Shown here piece after piece: positions 1 to 5,086 of a stretch of DNA of 5,552 nt (position 1 is its first letter; every line of letters starts with the position of its first letter). The stretch spans positions 1-5,552 of the forward strand of contig CALLWN010000292.1 in the NCBI GenBank assembly GCA_938016505.1, written 5' to 3'. Source of the DNA: an uncultured Sphingomonadaceae bacterium. GTDB lineage: Bacteria; Pseudomonadota; Alphaproteobacteria; Sphingomonadales; Sphingomonadaceae. Both the position numbers and the translations under genes were made by a program. Below the pieces are notes generated by a model. That model saw only the letters and a list, made by a program, of their open reading frames with translations. It did not search any database and was not told the DNA's origin.

Positions 1-1088
1 TAGCCGACGCGGGCGCCCTCGACCTGGCGGGCGCCAGCGGCACCGCGCAGCTGGATCACATTCTCGTAGACCTGCCTGAGGCCCGAGGCGCCGATCGGCT
101 CGCCGCAGGCGAGGCAGCCGCCATCGGTGTTGACCGGCAGCTGGCCGCCGATCCGGGTGCGGCCCTCGGCCAGCCAGGCCTCCTGGTCGCCATCGGCGCA
201 GAAGCCGTTCTCGGCCATGTGCATGATCTCGGCCCCGCTCTCGGTGTCCTGGAGCTGGGCGACGTCGACATCCTCCGGGCCGATCCCGGCAGCCTCGAAC
301 GCGGCGCGGCTGGCGAGCACGGTCGGGGCCGGGCCGCGGTCGAGGTCGAGGCTGGGCGAGAAGACCTCGAAGCTGCCGGGCGGCCGGGTGCGGACGGTCG
401 CAGCCCTGATGAACACCGGCCGCGCGCCGAGCGCCCTTGCTTTCGCCTCCGAGGCGAGCACCAGCGCCACCCCGCCCTCCGACGGCGAGCAGAACATGAA
501 CTTGGTGAGCGGGTCGTTGACCAGCTGGCTGTTCATGATGGTGTCGAGATCGACCGGCTCGCGCCGCCAGGCGTGCGGGGCCAGCGCGCCATTGGCAAAG
601 GCCTTCTCGGCGACCCGGCCGAGCGTCAGCGGCGTGATCCCGAAGGTCTCCATGTAGCGCCGGAGCTTCAGCGCGAAGAACTGGGTCGTCAGCATCATGC
701 CGGTCTCGCCATACCAGTCGGGGAGCCCCCAGTCGGCCGGTTCGGGGTTGAAGCTGCCGCGCGGGTGCTTGTCGAACCCGACGACAAGGGCGAGATCGGC
801 CTCGCCGGCGCGGATGGCATTGGCTGCGGAATAGAGCGCCGAGCCGCCGGTCGCGCAGCCATTGGCCACGTTGATGAAGGGAATGCCGGTCAGCCCGAGC
901 TCTGCCACCATCGTGTCGGCATTGCCTGCCGCCGCCGAGCCTCCGAAGGCGATCTCGATGTCCGACCACTGCACCCCGGCGTCGGCGAGCGCGTCGCGCG
1001 CTGCCGCCACCCCCTGCTGGAGGCCGGAGACTCCATCGGTGCGGCCGAAGCGGTGGATCCCGGCGCCGATGATGGCAACGTCGGTCAT
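1..1088 (-). CDS. Thiolase-like lipid-transfer (Ltp/SCP2-type) protein, 3' end cut by window edge
   Basis: The reading frame runs 362 codons from ATG at 1088 to the left edge without a stop. The family is usually about 385-400 residues, so only the last few dozen are missing. It starts MTDVAIIGAG, the N-terminal strand of SCP2-type thiolases. The putative nucleophile is Cys78 in NGCATGGSAL. The C-terminal glycine-rich loop (about 319-336) is present, but the usual GHP histidine is Glu330 (GEP), and the usual HDCFT-like motif reads QDTES (290-294). From memory, these substitutions recur in a mycobacterial-type Ltp subfamily, so they look like a subfamily trait rather than decay. Known members act on acyl-CoA in thiolytic or retro-aldol C-C cleavage, often with a DUF35 partner, and the gene just upstream encodes one. 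An AGGAGG Shine-Dalgarno sits 7 nt before the start. The fold is firm; thiolase versus aldolase activity is open. Confidence 0.9.
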   Translation of the reverse strand, partial: MTDVAIIGAGIHRFGRTDGVSGLQQGVAAARDALADAGVQWSDIEIAFGGSAAAGNADTMVAELGLTGIPFINVANGCATGGSALYSAANAIRAGEADLALVVGFDKHPRGSFNPEPADWGLPDWYGETGMMLTTQFFALKLRRYMETFGITPLTLGRVAEKAFANGALAPHAWRREPVDLDTIMNSQLVNDPLTKFMFCSPSEGGVALVLASEAKARALGARPVFIRAATVRTRPPGSFEVFSPSLDLDRGPAPTVLASRAAFEAAGIGPEDVDVAQLQDTESGAEIMHMAENGFCADGDQEAWLAEGRTRIGGQLPVNTDGGCLACGEPIGASGLRQVYENVIQLRGAAGARQVEGARVG

Positions 1089-1090
1089 GG

Positions 1091-1516
1091 TCACTCCTCC
1101 TGGGGCTGGTCCGGGGGTCCGAAGGCGTAGGTCAGCCGCTCGCCGAAGGGCACCAGCCGCAGCCGGCACGGCAGGCCGACCTTCAGCTCCTCGAAGGCGA
1201 AGCCGTCGAGCCGGCTTTCGACGATGACTGCGCCGGGGAGCTCGACATAGCCCAGCGCGAACGGCCGGAACGGGGTTTCGACCGGCCCGGCATAGGGCGG
1301 CGACTTGGGCGGGAAGCGCTGCACCGTCCAGCTCCAGATCCGCCCCTCGGAGGGAAGCCGCACCGGCTCGAACCGGTCATGGTCGGCCGGGCAGGGGAAG
1401 ATGATCCGCCCTGTCGCCCGGTCGCGCCCGCCGATGAGTGCGGGCGGCGGGCCGGGGTCGAACAGCCCCTCGGCGATCGGGGGGAGGTGGGCTGCCGCTG
1501 CCGCCGTTGCCATCAT
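1091..1516 (-). CDS. DUF35 OB-fold protein with degenerate zinc ribbon, probable partner of the Ltp protein
   Basis: This is a 141-residue protein. The N-terminal part (about 20-50) matches the short rubredoxin-like ribbon region that precedes the OB fold in DUF35 proteins (GGRDRATGRIIFP, 29-41). The OB-fold strands follow: GRIWSWTVQRF at 58-68, PFALGYVELPG at 85-95, and LKVGLPCRLRLVPF at 111-124. DUF35 proteins bind Ltp-type thiolases and complete or stabilise their acyl-CoA site, as in the steroid Ltp2-ChsH2 complex. The downstream thiolase gene, 2 nt away, is the obvious partner. Only Cys42 remains in the ribbon, where four zinc-ligand cysteines are usual; the other cysteine, Cys117, is in the OB domain. 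Two adjacent ATGs compete as start. The outer one (1516) overlaps the upstream stop as ATGA; the inner one (1513) has better spacing (7 nt) from GGAGG. I chose the outer one. Confidence 0.88.
   Translation of the reverse strand: MMATAAAAAHLPPIAEGLFDPGPPPALIGGRDRATGRIIFPCPADHDRFEPVRLPSEGRIWSWTVQRFPPKSPPYAGPVETPFRPFALGYVELPGAVIVESRLDGFAFEELKVGLPCRLRLVPFGERLTYAFGPPDQPQEE
1095..1101 (-). promoter_or_regulatory. Shine-Dalgarno of the Ltp gene inside the end of the DUF35 gene
   Basis: AGGAGGA on the minus strand, with its AGGAGG core 7 nt before the ATG at 1088, is a full match to the anti-SD sequence. It is formed by the last Gln-Glu-Glu codons of the DUF35 gene, so the two genes are likely translationally linked and made in matched amounts. 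Confidence 0.8.
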
Positions 1517-2598
1517 GCTGCCTCCGCGTAGCGGGCCGCGGCCACGCCAGGGTCGCCGTGGAGCCGGGCGAGCATCTGGATCCGCTTGAGGCCATGGCCG
1601 ATCACCAGCTCGTCGGTCACGCCCATTCCGCCATGGAACTGGACCGCCTCGTGGGCGATGGCGAGCGCCGCCTCGCCGACATAGGCCCGCGCGGCCGCGA
1701 TCGCCGCCGAATCGCCAAGCGCCGCAGCGCGCAGCAGCATCGAGCGCGACTGCTCGAGCGCGACATAGCCGTCGACCATGCGGTGCTGGATCGCCTGGAA
1801 CCTGCCGATCGGCTGGCCGAACTGCACCCGCGTCTTCACATAGGCGAGTGTCTGGTCGAACAGCATCTGGGCCACCCCCAGCATCTCGGCAGAGGCGGCA
1901 AGCCAGGTCCGGTCGAGCGCAAGCTCGAGCGCGTCGGCGACATCGCATTCGAGAAAGACGGCTGGCGTCTCCATCAGACTGAGCTCGGCGGCAAGGCTGC
2001 CATCGGCTGCAACCCACGGCCGCCGTTCGACCGCATCGGCCTCCACCAGGAAGAGGCCGATGCCCGACGGATCGCGCAGCTCGCCAGACACCCGGGCCGA
2101 GACGACGAACAGGTCGGCCGCACCCCCCTGCCACACCGCCGACTTGGCGCCAAACAGGCGCCAGCCGCCGCCCTCCGGCCTCGCCCGGGTCTCGACATGG
2201 TGGAGATTGTAGCGCCCGCCGCGTTCGCCGAGCGCCGCCGCCGGCACCGCCCCGCCGGACATCACCCGGCCGAGCGCGTCCTTCTCGCCGCCGGCTTCGA
2301 GGAGCGTGCCGGCCATGACCAGCGCCTCGGTGAAGGGCTCGGTCGCAAGGCTTGCGCCGAGCGGCTCGGCCACTGCGAGCAGGTCTGCCGGTCCACCGCC
2401 CAGCCCGCCTGCCTCGGCGGCGAAGGGCAGCGCGAGCACGCCAAGCTCGCCAAGCTCGCGCCAGCCAGCCCGGTCGAACCCGCCGGCATGGCGCCGCGCC
2501 TCGCGCCGCTTCGCGGTGTCGAGACCGTGCCGCCCTGCCGCCCAGCGCGTGACCGTCTCGCGCAGCAGCGCCTGCTCTTCGGTGAAGTCGAAGTTCAT
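1513..2598 (-). CDS. Acyl-CoA dehydrogenase family protein, divergent FadE-like
   Basis: The product has 361 residues, slightly shorter than the roughly 380 of typical acyl-CoA dehydrogenases (FAD-dependent alpha,beta-desaturation of acyl-CoA). It begins MNFDFTEEQALLRETVTRW, the classic N-terminal helix. The middle beta domain is recognisable at ETRA (136-139) and GWRLFGAKSAVWQGGAADLF (145-164), but the usual TEPxxGSD flavin/substrate loop is replaced by LGERGGRYN (123-131). The C-terminal helical domain has the FAD-contacting VQFGQPIGRFQAIQH (258-272) and HGGMGVTDE (322-330). The C-terminal YEGT-type catalytic Glu motif of MCAD is absent, and I cannot assign a catalytic base with confidence. 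Similar divergent proteins in steroid and aromatic catabolism often work as one half of a two-gene heteromer; no second dehydrogenase gene is in the window. The start overlaps the P450 stop as ATGA. A Shine-Dalgarno is weak, so translational coupling is likely. Confidence 0.9.
   Translation of the reverse strand: MNFDFTEEQALLRETVTRWAAGRHGLDTAKRREARRHAGGFDRAGWRELGELGVLALPFAAEAGGLGGGPADLLAVAEPLGASLATEPFTEALVMAGTLLEAGGEKDALGRVMSGGAVPAAALGERGGRYNLHHVETRARPEGGGWRLFGAKSAVWQGGAADLFVVSARVSGELRDPSGIGLFLVEADAVERRPWVAADGSLAAELSLMETPAVFLECDVADALELALDRTWLAASAEMLGVAQMLFDQTLAYVKTRVQFGQPIGRFQAIQHRMVDGYVALEQSRSMLLRAAALGDSAAIAAARAYVGEAALAIAHEAVQFHGGMGVTDELVIGHGLKRIQMLARLHGDPGVAAARYAEAA
1521..1525 (-). promoter_or_regulatory. 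Shine-Dalgarno of the DUF35 gene inside the end of the dehydrogenase gene
   Basis: GGAGG on the minus strand lies 4 nt before the first and 7 nt before the second of two consecutive ATG codons (1516 and 1513). The dehydrogenase stop TGA overlaps both, so either start would be coupled to termination of the upstream gene. Confidence 0.7.
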
Positions 2599-3875
2599 GC
2601 CGCCACCCGCTCGCGCCGCCGCAGCATCACCGGAAGCTCCGAAATCCCGCGCAGGAACATGTTGGGCCTGACGACCGGCCGCGCCCCTGGCGCCAGCGCG
2701 AACGACTCCACCCGGTCGAGGATCTCCTCGAAGGCGACCACCAGCTCCTTTCTCGACAGCATGTTGCCGACGCACATGTGGATTCCCCGCCCGAAGGCGA
2801 GATGGCTCCTGGCGTTTGCCCGGGTCACATCGAACCGGTCCGGGTCGGGGTAGCGGGTGGGATCGCGGTTGGCGGCGGCAAAGCGCGCCATCAGCATGGT
2901 GCCGGCCTTGACCGGCACCCCGCCCACCTCGGTGTCGCGCCTGACGATCCGGAACAGCCCCGAGGTCGGGCTCTCGAGGCGCAGCATCTCCTCCACCATG
3001 TTGGGGATGAGGCTCCGGTCGGCCCTGACCTTCGCAAGCTCGCCGGGGTTCTCGATCAGCTTCAGAAGCCCGCCGGCCAGCGTCGAGGTGGTGGTCTCGT
3101 TGCCGGCCACCATCAGCTGCTGGAGGATCGACATGATCTCGGCGTCGGTGAGCGGGTTCTCGCCATCGACTGAGGCATGGACCAGATCGTTCAGCAGGTC
3201 GTCGGTCGGGTTGGCGCGGCGGGCGTCGATCAGCGTCTTGGCGTGGCGCTGATACTCGACCACCTCGCGCGCGCATTCGAGCTCGCGTTCGCGCGGGATC
3301 ATCTGGCCCAGCCGATCGGCGAAGGCGTCGGACCAGCGCTTGACGGTCGCGATGTCGGTCGAGGTCTCCATCCCGATTTCCGAGGCGATGACCGAGACGG
3401 GGAGCGGGATCGCGAACTCGGCGACGAAATCGACCGGCACTCCGCCCTCGCCTCCCCGTTCGGCCTTGTCGAGCATTGCCTCGAGCAGCCTGACCGCGAT
3501 CGCCCGGATCTTGCCCTCAAGCGCCTCGACCCGCTTCATCGAGAAGGCGAGGTTGACCAGCTTCCTGAACCGGGTGTGCACGGGTGGATCGGCGGTGAGC
3601 AGCGTGTCGACCGCCGGCCAGCCCTCGTCGAGAATCGCCTTCACTTCCGGGTCGCCTGCCCGGGAGCCGGCGAGCGCAGCGCCGAAGTCGTTGGAGAAAT
3701 CCTCGACCCGGCCGAGCGCATCGACGAGCGCGTCGTAGCTCGCCACATAGGTGATGGGCGTTCCCGGCACCTGGAAGACGGGCGCGGTCGCGTGGACCTC
3801 GGCGTAGAAGTCCCACGGATCGACCAGCACTTCGGGCGCGAAGGGGTGGCGGGACAGGTTCGGCAGCTCGCTCAT
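2595..3875 (-). CDS. Cytochrome P450 (soluble bacterial type)
   Basis: This 426-residue protein has the normal length for a soluble bacterial P450 and no N-terminal membrane anchor. It would insert one oxygen atom into a substrate (hydroxylation or epoxidation), using electrons from a ferredoxin and reductase not encoded here. Diagnostic motifs are all present: the C-helix HTRFR (100-104, heme propionate contacts), the I-helix oxygen-activation motif AGNETT (257-262), the K-helix ExxR (Glu296-Arg299), and the heme loop FGRGIHMCVG (361-370) with thiolate ligand Cys368. The substrate and CYP family cannot be read from the motifs. The ATG at 3875 fits the family N-terminus, although no good Shine-Dalgarno precedes it. 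The frame stays open upstream to an ATG at 4025 inside the epoxide hydrolase gene, but that extension looks non-homologous. The stop overlaps the dehydrogenase start by 4 nt. Its genetic neighbour is an LEH-type epoxide hydrolase, which raises epoxidation as a possible reaction. Confidence 0.95.
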   Translation of the reverse strand: MSELPNLSRHPFAPEVLVDPWDFYAEVHATAPVFQVPGTPITYVASYDALVDALGRVEDFSNDFGAALAGSRAGDPEVKAILDEGWPAVDTLLTADPPVHTRFRKLVNLAFSMKRVEALEGKIRAIAVRLLEAMLDKAERGGEGGVPVDFVAEFAIPLPVSVIASEIGMETSTDIATVKRWSDAFADRLGQMIPRERELECAREVVEYQRHAKTLIDARRANPTDDLLNDLVHASVDGENPLTDAEIMSILQQLMVAGNETTTSTLAGGLLKLIENPGELAKVRADRSLIPNMVEEMLRLESPTSGLFRIVRRDTEVGGVPVKAGTMLMARFAAANRDPTRYPDPDRFDVTRANARSHLAFGRGIHMCVGNMLSRKELVVAFEEILDRVESFALAPGARPVVRPNMFLRGISELPVMLRRRERVAA

Positions 3876-3901
3876 GGGGTACAGACTAGCGCCTGCGCTG
3901 C

Positions 3902-3922
3902 CCTTGGCTTGCCGCGCCAAAG
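3902..3922 (-). other. Possible RNA hairpin in the leader of the P450 gene
   Basis: Read on the minus strand, CTTTGGC and GCCAAGG can pair into a 7-bp stem (one G-U pair) around a 7-nt loop. It ends 26 nt before the P450 start codon. No run of U follows, so it is not a standard intrinsic terminator. It overlaps the last 3 bases of the tandem repeat. A role in mRNA processing or P450 translation is possible, but the structure may be chance in GC-rich sequence. Confidence 0.3.
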
Positions 3923-3955
3923 TGACAGGCTTCGCCGAAGTGACAGGCTTCGCCG
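3920..3955. repeat. 18-bp perfect tandem repeat, two copies, between epoxide hydrolase and P450 genes
   Basis: The unit AAGTGACAGGCTTCGCCG occurs at 3920-3937 and again, identically, at 3938-3955. A degraded partial match (GGCTTGCCG, one base short of the unit's GGCTTCGCCG) lies at 3906-3914, and a separate 7-bp tandem GCCGGGC sits at 3952-3958 and 3959-3965. The 18-bp length equals six codons, and the open frame upstream of the P450 would read AKPVT-S/L twice, but I see no reason to think it is translated. It lies in the only intergenic gap of the operon (3876-3964). Origin by replication slippage or membership of a small dispersed repeat family are both possible. Confidence 0.85.
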
Positions 3956-3964
3956 GGCGCCGGG

Positions 3965-4351
3965 CTAGGCCGCGGGCGGCCCCATCTGCGCCATGAACTG
4001 GCCGAGATCGAAATAGTCGCGCCACGCCGTGATGCAGCCTTCGGCGACATCGAACGCGCCCATCACCCGGATGGCGAGCGCCCGGCCGTCGGCAAGCGTG
4101 AAGCGGTCGGTCCGTTCGGTCAGCACCGTGCCGCGCGATGAATCGCCGGTGGCCGCGATCGCGTGCAGCTCCCAGTCCATCGCGGTTGCCGGCAGCTGGC
4201 CGAGAAAGGCCCGGGCCGCCGCCCGGCCATGGACGGTCGGCATCGGCACATTGTCATAGACGACATCCTCGGCGAGCAGCGCGCAGGCGCCGTCGAGGTC
4301 GAGCGCGTTCACCCGGGCAATGAAGGTCTGGATGGTCTCGGTCGGGGTCAT
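3965..4351 (-). CDS. Limonene-1,2-epoxide hydrolase (LEH) family protein, SnoaL/NTF2 fold
   Basis: This 128-residue single-domain protein would be labelled 'nuclear transport factor 2 family' or 'SnoaL-like' by fold, but its active site is that of limonene-1,2-epoxide hydrolase, which adds water to an epoxide in one step to give a vicinal diol. The LEH residues line up in order and spacing: Tyr32 and Asn34 in VYDNVPMP (water binding), Arg80 and Asp82 in TERTD, and Asp112 in WRDYFDL. They correspond to Tyr53, Asn55, Arg99, Asp101 and Asp132 of the Rhodococcus enzyme, which is longer at the N-terminus. The protein has no signal peptide and should be cytoplasmic. The start at 4351 has AGGAG 6 nt upstream, overlapping the SDR stop; an earlier in-frame ATG at 4387 would add 12 residues reaching into the SDR gene. 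It precedes the P450 gene. The substrate is unknown: a terpene, a steroid or an alicyclic epoxide would all fit the family. Confidence 0.9.
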   Translation of the reverse strand: MTPTETIQTFIARVNALDLDGACALLAEDVVYDNVPMPTVHGRAAARAFLGQLPATAMDWELHAIAATGDSSRGTVLTERTDRFTLADGRALAIRVMGAFDVAEGCITAWRDYFDLGQFMAQMGPPAA

Positions 4352-4357
4352 CTCTCT

Positions 4358-4362
4358 CTCCT
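4358..4362 (-). promoter_or_regulatory. Shine-Dalgarno of the epoxide hydrolase gene
   Basis: AGGAG on the minus strand, 6 nt before the ATG at 4351, shares its first base with the TGA stop of the SDR gene. A GA-rich spacer (AGAGAG) follows. This supports the start at 4351 over the in-frame ATG at 4387. Confidence 0.75.
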
Positions 4363-5072
4363 CAGGGGTGGGCGGTCGCGCCGCCATCGACGACGAGCGA
4401 GGTCGCAGTCACGAAGGCGGCATCGTCACTGGCAAGGAAGGCGGCAACGCCGGCGATGTCCTCCGGCGTGCCGAGCCGCTTCAGCGCAGCCTTGTCGCGC
4501 CAGTAGGCAGCGAACTCCGGCTGGGCCTCGAACGGCCCCCTGGTCATGCCGGTCAGGATCGCGCCGGGCTGGATGCAGACCACCCGGATGCCCCTCGGCC
4601 CGAGCTCGACCCCGAGCGCGCGGGCGAGCCCGAGGACGCCATGCTTTGCTGCTGCATAGGCCGCCATCCCTGCCTCCCCGAAGGACGACATGACCGAGCC
4701 CGTCATCAGGATCGCGCCATGGCCGCTTTCGGCCAGAAGCGGCACGCACGCCCGGCACAGCCGGAAGATGCTGGTGAGATCGACTGCGAGCATCTGGTCC
4801 CACAGCGTGTCCGGATGGCCCTCGAGCGGCTGGGCAGCAGTGATCCCGGCGTTGGCGAACAGGACATCGAGCCCGCCCAGCCGGCTGAAGGCTGCCTCGG
4901 CCATCGCCTCGGCGGCGTCGGGGGCGGTCACGTCGAGCGCGAGATCCGCGTCCCCGGCCCGGTCCACCGTCAGCACCGCCATGCCTTCCGCGCGGAACCT
5001 TGCTGCAGTCGAAGCCCCGATCCCCGAGGCCGCCCCCGTCACCAGCGCCCGTCTCCCGGCCAGCCCGCGCAT
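4362..5072 (-). CDS. Classical short-chain dehydrogenase/reductase (SDR)
   Basis: The 236-residue product is close to the usual 250 of classical SDRs, NAD(P)-dependent alcohol/ketone oxidoreductases. In order it shows the dinucleotide motif TGAASGIG (12-19), an acidic Asp37 after the second beta strand (VDRA) that favours NAD(H), NAG at 74-76, catalytic Ser126, Tyr139 and Lys143 (YAAAK), and PG at 169-170. The conserved Asn of the catalytic tetrad (usually VNL) is Asp98 (VDL). The C-terminal VVDGG motif is present. The start at 5072 gives the correct short lead before the nucleotide-binding motif and has GGGGAG 8 nt upstream, overlapping the stop of the preceding gene. The frame is open further upstream into the reductase gene, but that part has no SDR character. 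A role oxidising a hydroxyl made by the P450 or by beta-oxidation-like steps is plausible; the substrate is unknown. Confidence 0.93.
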   Translation of the reverse strand: MRGLAGRRALVTGAASGIGASTAARFRAEGMAVLTVDRAGDADLALDVTAPDAAEAMAEAAFSRLGGLDVLFANAGITAAQPLEGHPDTLWDQMLAVDLTSIFRLCRACVPLLAESGHGAILMTGSVMSSFGEAGMAAYAAAKHGVLGLARALGVELGPRGIRVVCIQPGAILTGMTRGPFEAQPEFAAYWRDKAALKRLGTPEDIAGVAAFLASDDAAFVTATSLVVDGGATAHP

Positions 5073-5080
5073 CGGCTGAT

Positions 5081-5086
5081 CTCCCC
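5081..5086 (-). promoter_or_regulatory. Shine-Dalgarno of the SDR gene
   Basis: GGGGAG on the minus strand, directly after the TGA of the reductase gene and 8 nt before the ATG at 5072, sets the SDR start. Confidence 0.65.

Noticed and set aside
219..1130. Plus-strand open frame of 303 codons opposite the thiolase-like gene
   Set aside because: The minus-strand frame shows a continuous thiolase fold; the plus-strand product looks like the mirror of that coding bias.
1438..2853. Long plus-strand open frame of 471 codons opposite the DUF35, dehydrogenase and P450 genes
   Set aside because: It is antisense to well-supported genes, is rich in Arg, Pro, Ala and Gly with no recognisable domain, and long antisense frames are expected in GC-rich coding DNA.
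1513..3276. Reading the dehydrogenase frame upstream to 3276 as a 587-residue fusion
   Set aside because: The upstream 226 residues are an out-of-frame reading of the P450 gene, with no domain of their own. The dehydrogenase N-terminal helix begins exactly at the ATG at 2598.
3902..3922. Intrinsic terminator between the epoxide hydrolase and P450 genes
   Set aside because: The stem is short and no U-run follows on the transcribed strand, so I list it only as a possible hairpin.
3919..3955. CRISPR array
   Set aside because: There are only two copies, they abut with no spacer, and the unit is 18 bp.
3876..4025. N-terminal extension of the P450 by about 50 residues to an ATG at 4025
   Set aside because: The extension would start inside the epoxide hydrolase gene, is rich in Arg/Ala/Lys, includes the tandem repeat, and has no similarity to P450 N-termini. 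The ATG at 3875 fits the family.
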